The notes beneath the pieces were generated by a model. That model was not told the DNA's origin. It made no database searches and saw nothing but the letters and a program-made list of their open reading frames with translations. Made by a program: the position numbers and the translations under genes. Positions 26,101 through 33,474 of a stretch of 64,000 nt of DNA are shown here, one piece after another; the stretch's first letter is position 1, and every line of letters starts with the position of its first letter. Origin of the DNA: Stomoxys calcitrans (Eukaryota > Arthropoda > Insecta > Diptera > Muscidae). Location: NCBI RefSeq assembly GCF_963082655.1, contig NC_081552.1:188802075-188866074 (forward strand). The letters run 5' to 3'.

Positions 26101-29100
26101 GGCCAGTTTGGCCCATTGTGGTACGCTAGAGAGAAAGGGAAGAGAAAGAAAGTGTGAGACCTCGGACTACAGATTATACAAGAATAAAAGAAAACAAGTG
26201 CTCAATAGTCTCCTCCCCATCCTCATCGAGGCAACTCCTACAAAAGCCATTGTGCGGTATCCCCATGCGCACCGCTATGCGACCAATGACACAGTGTCCG
26301 GTTGTCAGCCCTGTCAAGGTACTCATCGACCTCTTATCGAACGCCAGCAACTCCCTAGTCCTCCTCTGGTCGATGACCGGCCATATCGCCTTCGCAGTCC
26401 GGCAACCATCCACCGAGTCCCATCTCGCCAACTACGCCGCCCTGGCCATCCCATCTACTGTGTTCAGTAGCTCGACAAATGGCACATAGGCAAGACTTTC
26501 CTGGCGCACTCGCCCGCCCTCTCATTTCCTGGTAACCCCCTTAAGCCCAGGAACCCATGGGCATAAGGGGCATTGGAATGTCTATACAGGGATTACCAGA
26601 ATTTGTCTTGTGGCCACTGCAATGGCACAGACCTCTGCCCGAAGACCGCACGCTCGTCCGGCAGTCTCAAAGACATACTGATATTGAGTGCATCAGAGTG
26701 GAGACCCAATCCAGTCCCTGACTCCGTCTTGGAGCCATCTGTGTAGATCGAAGTCTCACCCTCCTCAAGTACACCATTCGTCCTTCTCAGGAAATCGAAT
26801 CGCTTATGCCCTTACTCCAGTCGGCACTGGTGCCAGGTAGTCGGAAATCCTCCTCAGTTCATTCTCCGTATCCATAACACCCAGAATCGAACTGTGGCCG
26901 TAATCATCCTCCTTCAGCATGCCGAACTCCCTCAGCCTAAGCGCAACCTTAACGGCGCTGTTCCAAATATAGGCCCCAATGGGCTGCATATCCAGCATCG
27001 CCACCAGGCCTGCCTGCGGTGCCGATCTCAGTACCCCTGTGATCCCGACGCAGGCCAGTGTCTGGACCTTTTCGAACTCCCTAGCACGCACCCTCTTCCC
27101 TACGGCATTCCACCATACCAGTACCCCATAGGCCAGTACTGGTCTCCCGATGGCCGTATACATCCAATAAATCCTTCTGCAGGAGTTAACAGCGCACACT
27201 GCCTTACTGCTTCTTTAATCGGTGTTCCTCTTGTAGGAGAGTTTCGAATCGAGGACTATGCCTATACTCCTTCGACAGCCGCAGGGTGACCCCGTCCAAG
27301 GACGACATTCTGAACTCCGGTATCTTATATCTACTTTCTAATAACTTGATATAGCTCATATATTTTTGAAAAAGTCAGCCAAAGAACTTAACAAATGCGA
27401 TCCATGGTGGAAGGTATATAAGATTCGGCCCGGCAGAACTTAGCACGCTTTTACTTATTTGTAATAGGCAGGATTAGTGCAAAAATGGCCTACATCGGAC
27501 TATATCTTGATATAGTAACCATTTTCAGCGATCTCCCGAATTAGGTTTTTGGGCCCATAAAAGGCGCATTTGTTAACTGATTTCGCTGATACTTGGCACA
27601 ATGAGCTGTATTAGGCTCTTTAACATTACTGTTTAATATGACCTTTGACACGGTGAACTGTGTTATGCTATTCAATATGTGTGCCTTATATGATCCAAAT
27701 CGGTTTATAGAGCTGTAGGGAAGTTAAAAAAAGAAATCCATGAAATCTTTGACCGTGATTGTGCCTCAAATGGTCTATCCGTTCAATTTTGGCATACTCT
27801 TTCCAACATTTCGGCCGATATCTCACGAATAAATGCTTCAACGCGTCAATTGAAGCGGGCTTGTCTGTATAGATATGAGCTTTAACATAGCCCCACAAAA
27901 AGTTGTCTAAAGGCGTTAAATCGCACGATCTAGATGGCCAATTGATCGGTCCCGAACGTAAAATAAAATGTTCGCCAAACTCACCTCTCAACAAGTCATT
28001 TGTTACGCCTGCTGTGTGGCATGTGTCACTGTTTTGTTGAAACCACATGTCATGCAAGTCAAGCTCTTGCATTTTGGGCAAAAAAAAAGTTGGATATCAT
28101 GTCACGATAGCCCTCACCATTCACTGTTACGTTACGATTCGCATCATCTTTGAAGAAGTACGGTCCAATGATGCCACCAGCCCATAGACCGAACCAAACT
28201 GTGACTTTTTCTGGATGCATTGGTAGCTCTTGCAATGCTTCTGGCAGAACTCACTCCAAAATTAACAATTCTGCTTATTAACATACCCATTGAGTTAAAA
28301 ATGAGCTTCGTCGCTCAATGAAGGAAGCGCGCGCTAAACTTACTTAACAAAGCACGCATTTTGATGACAAAATTCTATAATTTGCAAGCGTTGTTCGTTT
28401 GTAAAACGATTCATGGGTAAAATTATAGACCAAACTGAAGATGATGTTGGTCACTGTCCAACATCTTCAGTTTGCATGAGCTGTTTAAACCAGTGTTGCC
28501 TAAAAGATAATGGCTAAAAATCACCCTTTATATGGATATGACTGTCATATATACCGATCTCCCTATTTCGGTCTAATCTCCGTTTTATTGTTTATGATAA
28601 TGAATTGTGTTAGATACCTCGATATCACTGGCGAGTTAGGTCCAATCCGGACCATATTTCGATAGAGCTACTACAGTTTCATAAATGGTGTAGTTTTCAC
28701 CGGACTTGACGTAATGAGATTAATACTTACTTTAATTGGCTATGACAGAATATTTGCTCCACAAGCCGAATATAGAATAGCGTTCCAAGAGCCTCGATCT
28801 TCTGCGCTTATTCTAAAATCTCTGACACCAAGTTTCGAGGTGTCTCCCACCACTTGATCTTTCCATCGGGCTATTGGTCTTCCCGGTTTGCGTGTACCAC
28901 CGTGTTTGCCTTCAAAAGACTTCTTTGCTGAAGCTTCTTCATCCATTCTAACAACATGACCTAGCCAACGCAGCCGTTGTATTTTGATGCGTGTAACTAT
29001 GCTGTCGTCGTCATACAGCTCATACAGCTCGTGGTTCATACGTCGCCTATATTCTCCATTAACGCAAACTGGTCCATATATTTTACGAAGAATCTTTCTC

Positions 29101-29914
29101 TCAAATACTCCAAGCTCTGCCTCATCTGCTTTCACAAGTACCCATACTTCAGAACCATATAACAGCACGGGTAGTATCAGTGTCTTGTATAGAGAGGTGT
29201 CTTCGTCTGTCGAGAGGTGTCCTTGTTTCTAAACAGATGCTTCTAGCATCTGTTTGCCAGTATTATTCTTCGCTTCGTAATGAGGTTAATATGTACATGT
29301 ACAATATCCTAGGTAGAGGGTACCCACAGTTCGACCCGGCCAAACTTAATGCGTTTTTATTTGTTTTAATTCTTTTTATTAATTCTTTTTATTAAGTCTT
29401 TTTTTCCTTATTTCTTTTTATTCAGCCTTGTGTATGATTGTGGCCTGTGGTGCCTTTCCATTCGGCTGGAATTCGGATGATTTTCGCAAGGTCTGTGGTC
29501 CTGATGCCAATCGCTTTGAATTGGGTCTTTGCGGCATTCGATGGGCATATCCTTTGGCCATTATCGGTTGCATAGATGGTGTTGTGCTGTCAACACTGGC
29601 CTTTATATTGGCCACCAGACATGTGCGGCTGCAACCAGATCCAATGTATCAAAATTCTTTGTTTAAAGGTAAGGCCATATCGGTCACTTATTTTGGGACT
29701 TAACAGAATTCACGAAAATTCCATTACAGGTGAAATCAACAACAGCTACATCACAGACGGTGTAAGTTTAGCAGGTTCCAGAAAAAACCTCAACCTGCAG
29801 CCCATCCTGCTGGTTGCTCCACCAGGAGATGATACCATTTCGCAATTTTCAAGTCGAACACCCAATCATCGATACAATCGACCGGAATACCACAACTCAA
29901 TGCATCAATTCTAG
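10998..29914 (+). CDS. Tmhs: LHFPL-family tetraspan membrane protein (LHFPL3/4/5 class), five coding exons
   Basis: Join 10998-11139, 19659-19792, 19894-20020, 29426-29668, 29730-29914; 831 nt, 276 residues. All junctions are GT-AG and the phases (1, 0, 1, 1) close perfectly, which independently supports the model. Membrane segments: about 24-46, 93-117, 127-147 and 175-198. Between TM1 and TM2 is an extracellular loop with G-L-W at 62-64 and C67/C76, the claudin-like signature of this family. The TM3-TM4 loop has C158 and C170. The cytoplasmic C-tail (about 78 residues) is polar. The N-terminal Y-I-R-N-S-K-A-I block and E-W-I-G-D after TM1 point to the LHFPL3/4/5 class. Human LHFPL5 is part of the hair-cell mechanotransduction complex and LHFPL4 a GABA-A receptor partner; the role of the fly protein is inference. 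Start context ccaaaATGG fits fly consensus. Introns 1 and 3 are filled with transposons but the exons are intact. The family call is firm; the symbol is likely. Confidence 0.93.
11141..11594 (+). other. Start of Tmhs-like intron 1, no feature seen
   Basis: AT-rich intron sequence with no recognised repeat or gene. A (gaa)n-like stretch lies at 11568-11583, immediately before the mariner insertion. Confidence 0.6.
11595..12535 (-). mobile_element. Mariner transposon, internally deleted (mellifera-like)
   Basis: 941 bp with terminal inverted repeats of about 26 bp (ttgggttgcctaaaaagtaa at 11595; inverted partner ending ttgggcaacccaa at 12535), flanked by TA at 11593-11594 and 12536-12537. The minus strand encodes transposase remnants: T-G-D-E-K-W-I (first catalytic D), H-Q-D-N-A-R-P-H (second) and Y-S-P-D-L-A-P-S-D-Y (third), i.e. 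D,D34D. The DNA-binding N-terminal part is missing and there is a frameshift near 12110; full mariners are about 1.3 kb. It sits inside intron 1 of the Tmhs-like gene. Subfamily placement rests on the TIR wording only. Confidence 0.92.
12560..13470 (-). mobile_element. I/R1-like retroposon remnant (RT end to RNase H)
   Basis: Conceptual minus-strand reading, broken by stops, gives an RT-RNase H linker. RNase H-like text follows (Y-Q-A at about 13010, then E-L-V-E-G-L-R-Y-N-V-L-T), with a K-C-R-R-F-L-N-I-M-A stretch near 12870 and D-I-E-E-E-E-S near 12690. It resembles the 9200-9900 region of the + strand copy but is diverged. Lies in intron 1. Confidence 0.6.
13471..13949. other. AT-rich intron sequence, possible retroposon 3' UTR
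   Basis: C-poor and T-rich in its first half, A/C-rich in its second. It directly abuts the 3' end of the inverted Jockey remnant at 13950 and may be its untranslated tail; nothing else recognised. Confidence 0.45.
13950..15290 (-). mobile_element. Jockey-clade retroposon remnant (reverse transcriptase)
   Basis: Reading the minus strand from about 15290: decayed fingers region (F-P-A-A-W-K-G; P-A-L), then D-F-E-S-A-F-D-T-V-W-H near 14905 (palm). Next come G-V-P-Q-G-S-V-L-R-P near 14730, V-Y-G-D-D-I-L-I-A near 14645, thumb (R-P-T-I-S-Y-A) near 14290, and a C-terminal block ending M-M-T-C-P-L-Y-L near 13955. The catalytic box is Y-G-D-D rather than the usual F/Y-A-D-D. No RNase H domain follows, as expected for Jockey proper. 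Frameshifts separate the blocks. Lies in intron 1. Confidence 0.8.
15340..16744 (+). mobile_element. R1/I-like retroposon ORF1 (DUF4780-like) and start of ORF2
   Basis: ORF1 text is spread over frames: a charged N-terminal part (15400-15780), then G-G-P-P-T-R-I-I-N-A-A-L and L-T-K-A-T-V-F-I-K-D-V-G-G near 16120, the DUF4780-type region. ORF1 ends near 16390. A short region with two diverged tandem copies of 'aaagactag.ataggcaaa.atcct' (about 16405 and 16530) follows. ORF2 then starts at ATG 16654 with M-I-E-V-I-R-I-N-L-H-R, the usual beginning of the endonuclease. After about 30 codons the sequence jumps to the 3' part of the element family seen at 6364-10130, so most of ORF2 is deleted. Lies in intron 1. 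Confidence 0.72.
16745..17280 (+). mobile_element. I/R1-like retroposon 3' end
   Basis: Matches 9610-10130 closely: 'ctagcgacatgtaagctaag', C-R-S-C-E-D-I-E-E-E-E-T-I-E-H near 17010, then the 3' UTR 'atcacaatggacgaaaccg' and 'cacttaaacctaa'. Joined to the ORF2 start at 16654 by a large deletion or by chance adjacency. Confidence 0.75.
17281..17495 (+). mobile_element. Retroposon C-terminal zinc-like fragment
   Basis: Frame 17306-17488 reads C-S-A-C-G-E-D-D-E-A-L-E-H-F-L-Y, the C-x2-C-x(n)-H end of an I/R1/Jockey-type ORF2 protein, with a stop at 17486-17488. A different family from the preceding fragment. Confidence 0.65.
17511..18522 (+). repeat. Family A mini-me-like element, complete
   Basis: Head tatacccttcaccataggat with a pairing terminus, TA core 'agtatatatattcttgatcg', GTCY tract gtccgtccgtccgtctg near 17648, about five internal units, then tail 'gatccatggtggagggtag', hairpin ttcggcccggccgaa and cacgctcttactta. 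An extra tail fragment follows at 18529-18602. Lies in intron 1. Confidence 0.9.
18600..19100 (-). mobile_element. I/R1-like retroposon fragment (RT thumb)
   Basis: Minus-strand text G-E-N-V-P-L-T-E-S-V-K-H-L-G (about 19040) and R-M-A-C-L-C-I-K-A (about 18810) matches 8690-9070 of the + strand copy. Inverted relative to that copy; broken by frameshifts. Lies in intron 1. Confidence 0.75.
19101..19445. other. Unassigned intron 1 sequence
   Basis: Moderately GC-balanced compared with the neighbouring repeats. Open frames exist on both strands (e.g. 19110-19466) but show no domain. The ending 'caacctaacctaag' near 19160 is typical of retroposon 3' ends, so part may be an unrecognised element tail. 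Confidence 0.4.
19446..19628 (+). repeat. Family A tail fragment just upstream of exon 2
   Basis: One internal unit plus a tail (gatccaagatggaggatatg, hairpin ttcggtccagccgaac, ttgttttatttgttt). It ends about 30 bp before the exon 2 acceptor and contributes T-rich sequence to it. Confidence 0.75.
19659..19792 (+). CDS. Tmhs: Tmhs-like coding exon 2
   Basis: Residues 48-92: the first extracellular loop with G-L-W and two cysteines. Acceptor ttctcttttcag ends at 19658; donor CAA|gtaag at 19793; phase 0 at the 3' side. A 101-bp intron follows. Confidence 0.92.
19894..20020 (+). CDS. Tmhs: Tmhs-like coding exon 3
   Basis: Residues 93-134 plus one base: TM2 (A/L/I/F-rich) and the start of TM3 after the short cytoplasmic turn K-S-T-R. 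Acceptor tatttctcaacag; donor tcag|gtatg at 20021. Confidence 0.92.
20205..20412 (-). repeat. SINE fragment, inverted
   Basis: Matches the 3' half of the tRNA-derived SINE on the minus strand: 'ttctcacatatcaatgagtg', 'gaatccgaatggcttgccgc', 'ggcatagtacctcacaa'. Lacks the tRNA-like head and abuts a direct-strand copy at 20413. Confidence 0.75.
20413..20712 (+). repeat. tRNA-derived SINE, mutated
   Basis: Starts ggccaccgtggcgcataggtt with a decayed box A and a box B mutated to ggtttaaatac. The body follows the family order: 'ttttcagcggttgttgcc', 'ggcacgccgttcggagtcg', 'tgcactcattgatatgagag', 'ggaatgttcatggg'. Lies in intron 3. Confidence 0.85.
20925..22255 (-). repeat. Family A mini-me-like element, complete, 1.3 kb
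   Basis: Runs from the inverted tail (hairpin ttcggcctggccgaac, then tatataccctccaccatgg) through about seven internal units spaced roughly 150 bp (aagaattgcgccc at 21431, counterparts near 21582 and 21737). It then passes a GTCY tract (gacggacggatggacatgg) and TA core to the head catcctatggagatgggtat. Lies in intron 3. Confidence 0.92.
22256..22850. other. Apparently unique intron 3 sequence
   Basis: AT-rich, no repeat unit, domain or splice-ready exon recognised. Confidence 0.5.
22851..23872 (-). repeat. Family A mini-me-like element, complete
   Basis: Inverted tail at 22851 (hairpin damaged: ttcggccaggtctaa), 'tataccctccaccatggatc', internal units, GTCY tract (gacgaacggacggatggacgg near 23708), TA core, and head ending 'cccccattctatggtgaagg'. 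Lies in intron 3. Confidence 0.9.
23885..25130. repeat. Tandem array, period about 128-137 bp, unrelated to families A-C
   Basis: Unit theme 'taccgattgggacaatatgg', 'gtatcaaatgaaaggt.ttt', then a C-rich stretch 'cacccccaaaaaccacc'. Repeats start near 24198, 24326, 24453, 24590 and 24728, decaying after 24830. A leader with 'ctgaaccgattttcatgaaa' precedes the array. G/C runs near 24146-24162 and 24278-24297 are part of the units. Lies in intron 3. Confidence 0.75.
25138..25715 (-). repeat. Family A variant element
   Basis: Inverted tail with hairpin ttcggccggaccgaa and 'gggacccaccaccatggatt', followed by a subtype segment ('gctaaaaatttatacaaata ... accgaacaaggatgatcgag') also seen inverted at about 56570-56757. 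Family A units, the GTCY tract (acggacggacatgg) and TA core follow; the head terminus is missing. Confidence 0.8.
25716..26057 (+). repeat. Family A internal fragment
   Basis: About two internal units ('gttgggattgtaaatggggc', 'gagcctctagagggcgcaat') without head or tail; joined head to head with the preceding inverted element. Confidence 0.7.
26058..27330 (-). mobile_element. R1-like retroposon, 3' half
   Basis: Minus-strand frames: 27199-26804 carries the RT thumb (Y-G-V-L-V-W-W-N-A-V, then A-C-V-G-I-T-G-V-L-R-S-A-P). The stretch 26800-26440 is the decayed RNase H. Frame 26431-26174 ends with T-G-H-C-V-I-G-R and C-R-S-C-L-D-E-D-G-E-E-T-I-E-H-L, the terminal zinc-like motif. Noticeably GC-richer than its surroundings. 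Sits in intron 3. Confidence 0.82.
27335..27459 (+). repeat. Family A tail fragment
   Basis: 'acaaatgcgatccatggtgg', 'aaggtatataagattcggcc', hairpin and cacgcttttacttattt; no head. Confidence 0.8.
27460..28733 (+). repeat. Family B fragment interrupted by a DD41D transposon
   Basis: Family B units at 27460-27705 ('cccataaaaggcgcatttgt', 'cacggtgaactgtgttatgc') resume at 28536-28733 ('gatatgactgtcatatatac', 'gtagttttcaccgg'). The inserted block 27706-28535 is the transposon. Confidence 0.75.
27706..28535 (-). mobile_element. DD41D (IS630-Tc1-mariner) transposon copy 1, defective
   Basis: The minus strand begins with aaagggtgatttttagccat (terminal repeat) and M-N-R-F-T-N-E-Q-R-L-Q-I-I-E-F near 28415. 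It jumps to S-D-E-A-H-F (first catalytic D region) near 28310 and continues through L-H-D-M-W-F-Q-Q and S-C-D-L-T-P-L-D. The spacing of about 41 residues between the second and third acidic positions defines the DD41D group. The second D is replaced here (Q-Q-N-S). About 120 residues of DNA-binding domain are deleted, and the terminal repeat at the 27706 end is truncated. Lies in intron 3, nested in a family B repeat. Confidence 0.85.
28735..29285 (-). mobile_element. RTE-clade retroposon C-terminal fragment
   Basis: Frame 29168-28740 (142 codons) reads L-L-Y-G-S-E-V-W, then R-W-L-G-H-V-V-R-M and G-R-P-I-A-R-W-K-D-Q-V, the conserved C-terminal domain of RTE-type reverse transcriptases. Continuous over the fragment, so relatively young. 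The same family occurs at 47585-49790. Lies in intron 3, upstream of exon 4. Confidence 0.85.
29305..29366 (+). repeat. Mini-me-like tail next to the exon 4 acceptor
   Basis: 'ggtagagggtacccacagtt', hairpin remnant ttcgacccggccaaac, 'ttaatgcgtttttatttgtt'. It is followed by about 55 bp of T-rich sequence that forms the pyrimidine tract of exon 4. Confidence 0.75.
29426..29668 (+). CDS. Tmhs: Tmhs-like coding exon 4
   Basis: Residues 135-215: rest of TM3, second extracellular loop (P-F-G-W ... V-C-G ... E-L-G-L-C-G) and TM4. Acceptor tctttttattcag; donor aaag|gtaagg at 29669. A 61-bp intron follows. Confidence 0.92.
29730..29914 (+). CDS. Tmhs: Tmhs-like coding exon 5 and stop
   Basis: Residues 216-276: polar cytoplasmic tail with G-S-R-K-N and P-P-G-D-D, ending H-Q-F, stop TAG at 29912-29914. 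Acceptor aattccattacag ends at 29729. Confidence 0.9.
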
Positions 29915-30360
29915 TGTACAGCAGTAAAAGTGTTAGCAGATTCAGATTCATTGTCTGACGACTTGTGTGTAATATTTGAGACAAACTAGAATTAAGCCTT
30001 ATTTTGTGTAACTGCCGCTATCTTGCTAATTCAAAACAAACAAAAAAAAAAAGCTATTGTAAATCCCCTACATTGATGTGTGATTTGACAGAGATGTTTG
30101 TATGTAAAGTACTTATGTAATAGAATATACAATTTTCTGTGTGTTTATGTATTCTCTTGACTGTTATTAATTTATAAACTATTATTATGGATGAAACATG
30201 TCTAGTAGTTGTAGTAAAGCTGTATGATTTTTTTTCGTTTGTAAAATATTTAAAATTTTATGAGTTGTATTTAATTTTTTTTTTTCTTTTTGAAATGTGA
30301 ACCAATTTTAGAAATATATATAAAAAAAATAATCAGATTTGAATAAAGTAATGTTATGTA
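29915..30360 (+). other. Tmhs: Tmhs-like 3' UTR with polyadenylation signal
   Basis: AT-rich, non-repetitive, with AATAAA at 30342-30347. Retroposon sequence starts about 40 bp further on, so the gene probably ends near 30365. Confidence 0.7.
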
Positions 30361-30384
30361 TTCAGGTACAATTACAGCAGAATT

Positions 30385-30870
30385 GTTAGAAGGATCGCCT
30401 ACGGAGTGGAGGTGGGGGATTGGCCTTCGTGATATGCCGTTCCGTGCACTATAGACCCATCTCGCCTGCGCCTGACGCCAGATAGAGCTATACAACGTGT
30501 ATATACCGCCAGTTGGTAGTTGTGTCCCAGTTAATGGGCAAATTTACAGGGTCTATATTAGTGGCCTACTGTCTGGCCATAATCGCCTGGTTCTAGGAGA
30601 CTTCAATGCGTATCACATTTGGTGGCATTAATGGCTTTCGCAAAGCAGATTGAAGGCTCCACGTTCAGCACAGTCAATGAGGATGCCCCCACTACTATAA
30701 CGAAGAGGGCAGCAGCTCCTCAGACATATCCATTGCAGTTCCTGATATTCTGATTGAAATATCCTGGCAGGCCGTCATTTCTTTGGTATAAGACCACCTT
30801 CCCATTATACTCACCATCGACTTTATAACCTCTGAGAGCCGTACGTTTATCAACTAGAGGAAAGTCTATT
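30385..30870 (+). mobile_element. Jockey-like element J1, endonuclease part (split copy, first half)
   Basis: Conceptual + text includes E-L-Y-N-V-Y-I-P-P-V-G-S-C, then S-G-L-L-S-G-H-N-R-L-V-L-G-D-F-N-A near 30560-30610, the APE-type endonuclease core. It ends with E-S-R-T-F-I-N near 30845. Closely parallels the inverted copy at 46842-47240. Broken by stops. Its continuation is at 33475-34160. Confidence 0.8.
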
Positions 30871-30989
30871 AGGTTAAGTTAGGTTGGAGGACACGAGACT
30901 AGCAATCACTGTAACAAGCCGCTTCACTCGGAGACCTCAGGGCCATTGTGTTCACTCCAGAAGAAAGTATAAAAGAACAATATGGAGAA

Positions 30990-31485
30990 AAAACATGTAA
31001 GAGCGTGCTAAGTTCAGTCAGGCCGAATCTTATAAATCCTCCACCATGGATCGCATTCGTCGAGTTCTTCGCGCGGTATCTCTTTTTAGGCAAAAAAGGA
31101 ATAATGGATAAGAATTGTTATGCTGTTGGAGCTTTATCAAGTTATAGTCCGATTCGGACCACAAATGAATTGAATGTTGAAGACCATAGTAGAAGTTATT
31201 GGGCAATATTTCAGTCCATTCGGATAAATGTTGTACCTTGTAGGAGATCAAGAAGCAAAATCGAGAGATCGGTTTATATCCATCAGGCTATAGATCGATG
31301 CAGACCATTTTGGACACGTATGTTAAAGTTCATGGAAGAAGCCGTTGCACAAAAATTGCAGTCAAATCTGATAAAAATTGTGCCCTCAAGAGACTTAAGA
31401 AATCATGATCAAAGATCAGTTTATATGGGAGCTATATCAGGTTATGGACCGGTTTGGACCATACCTTACCTTCAACAACTCTTCT
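30990..31485 (-). repeat. Family A element, left arm of an inverted pair
   Basis: Inverted tail (gtaagagcgtgctaagttca, hairpin damaged), 'aaatcctccaccatggatcg', then about three units. At 31486 it switches to opposite-orientation family A sequence. Confidence 0.85.
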
Positions 31486-31873
31486 CCCATATTAACCGAT
31501 CTCGGAATTCGATTTCTTGAGTCTCTAGAGGGCAGAATTATTATCCGATTTCGCAGAATTTTGCATGAGGTGTTTTGGTTTGATTATCAACAACTGCGCC
31601 AAGTATGGTTCAAATTGGTTCACATATACATAGATCCAATATAAACCGAGCAATTCTTATCCGATTTGGATTTTGTATTGCACAATAAATTCCATTTTGA
31701 TCACCAACAGCCTATTCAAGTATGGTATAGCTGAAATAGCATAGCAATTCTTATCCATTATCCTTTGTTTGCCTATAAAAAGATATCAGCCAAAGAACTT
31801 GACAAATGCGATCCATGGTGGAGGGTACATAAGATTCAGCCCGGCCGAACTTTGTACGCTTTTACTTGTTTTT
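31486..31873 (+). repeat. Family A element, right arm of an inverted pair
   Basis: Two units and a complete tail ('gatccatggtggagggtaca', hairpin ttcagcccggccgaac, tacgcttttacttgttt). With the preceding arm it makes a fold-back of about 880 bp. Confidence 0.85.
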
Positions 31874-31875
31874 GT

Positions 31876-32132
31876 TTTCATTACCTCCACCATAGGATGG
31901 GGTACACTAATATGGACATTCAGTTTGCAACTCATCGAAATATTGGCCATAGACACCACAAAGTATATATATTCCTGATCGCTTTTTTTTCGATCTAGCC
32001 AGCTCCGTCCTTCTGTATGTCTGTCTGTGGAAGGCATGCTAACTTTCGAATTTTTATCCATTATCCTTTGTTTTCTTATTAAGAGATACCAGGCAAAGAC
32101 ACATGCGATCCATGCACACTTTTATTTGTTTT
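31876..32132 (+). repeat. Miniature family A element (head joined to tail)
   Basis: Head 'cctccaccataggatggggt', TA core 'aagtatatatattcctgatc', GTCY tract, then after 'ctaactttcgaa' directly the subterminal tail ('atccattatcctttgttttc', 'acacttttatttgttt'). The whole internal array is missing and the tail hairpin is deleted. Confidence 0.8.
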
Positions 32133-33167
32133 TGATCATACTCACCTTCGAGAGTATGATCCATTCAGCCAATTCAGTTTTCTACAGAACTCAAGAATGA
32201 CAAGAGCGCTGAGAGCCTGTGGGGAATCCAGGCTCGGAAAGAGGTGTTCATCCATTATTCTGTGTCTTCTTCTCGCAATTGCGGGACAGTGACACAACAG
32301 GTGCTCGATCGTTTTTAACTCCTTCTCGTTATCACACACGATGCAGAATTCTGTCTCTCCCTGCACCCAGTGCACACAACAGGTGATCGACCGTTTCCAA
32401 CTCCTCCTCGTCATCACACACCCTGCGGAAGTCTGCCTCTCCCTGCACCCAGTGCAAAGTCAAAGACCTGACGTTGCAATGATTAGTCAGGACTCCTATT
32501 AGTAGTTCTTAGTCATGCCTTCATGTTCTTAGTCACTCTGCTCCAGTGCCCATCCTTGTATACAGAGGGTTCCGCAAAGGGCGGGTTCTCCTCAATCCAG
32601 AAATTCCTTTTCGGGAGAACGACTTCCAAGCCATCAAAAAGAAAGATCTCACCTGGTACATAATCAGTCGCATTGCATATAGCATGGCGCCACGCGGTAA
32701 CACCATTCCCCCGCAGAACAAAAGAATGGCACAAATAAGAGGAGCGCCATGTACCTGACTCCTGCAGTCTGATTGCAATGTTTGTTGCCACATACCCAAC
32801 ATATAGGCGCAAAGGCATAAGATCGAGAATGGCATTCAGCGCCTCTCTCGGGGCATTTTTTCTTACCCCAGACATTAACTTTGCCACTGTACCCAATACC
32901 TTCTCGATCATCTTGCGAAGAGCACAATTGTCCAGAGCTTTATGCCACACCAGATAACCATAGGTGAGAATTGGCCTAACGACCGTCACAAAAATCCAGT
33001 GCACCGACCCCTCCTTCCTAACGAGTTTCTATGGAAGAAGAGCGCATTCAGTTCCCTTTTGACCCTTTCCTCGACTTTTTTCTCTTCTCCAAGAAAGATG
33101 ATTGGGTCGGCTTCAGAGAGTACTCCAATCACCGCTTCAGTGAGCTGACATGACACCCCCCCTCAAA
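32133..33167 (-). mobile_element. R1-like retroposon fragment (RT thumb, C-terminal zinc-like end)
   Basis: Frame 33004-32513 (163 codons, open) begins with the thumb (V-V-R-P-I-L-T-Y-G-Y-L-V-W-H) and runs to S-V-Y-K-D-G, the start of RNase H. After a deletion, frame 32417-32142 has C-I-V-C-D-N-E-K-E-L-K-T-I-E-H-L-L-C-H-C-P-A. A partial duplicate of this last block lies at 32370-32450. It is part of the insertion that splits element J1. Confidence 0.8.
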
Positions 33168-33176
33168 TGTGCTAGT

Positions 33177-33469
33177 AAATGCAAATTTTGCCCATGAATA
33201 TTCCACTAAGGAACAGGGGCAAACTTCACAACTTCACATATCAATGATTGCAGTACGATTCAAGTTTAAGCTTAAGATAAGGGGCTTCCTTTTCATAGCC
33301 GAGTCCGAACGGCGTGCCGCAGTGCGACACCTCTTTGGAGAGAAGTTTCACATGGCATATTACCTCACAAATGTTGCCGGTATTAGGAAATTGAAAATTT
33401 TTTCTGATGGTCTCGCCAGAATTCGAATCCAGGCGTTCAGCGTCATAGGCTGCGCTACGGTGGCCTCGG
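33177..33469 (-). repeat. tRNA-derived SINE with target-site duplication
   Basis: Inverted full-length copy. The tRNA-like head reads (minus strand) ggccaccgtagcgcagcct with box B ggattcgaattctgg-like. The body has ggcacgccgttcggactcgg. Flanked by tgtgctagt at 33168-33176 and 33470-33478. Confidence 0.88.
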
Positions 33470-33474
33470 TGTGC

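Noticed and set aside
30948..31520. 190-codon + strand open frame
   Set aside because: Lies wholly in family A repeats; the open state comes from a unit length near a multiple of three and the same text recurs in other copies on both strands.
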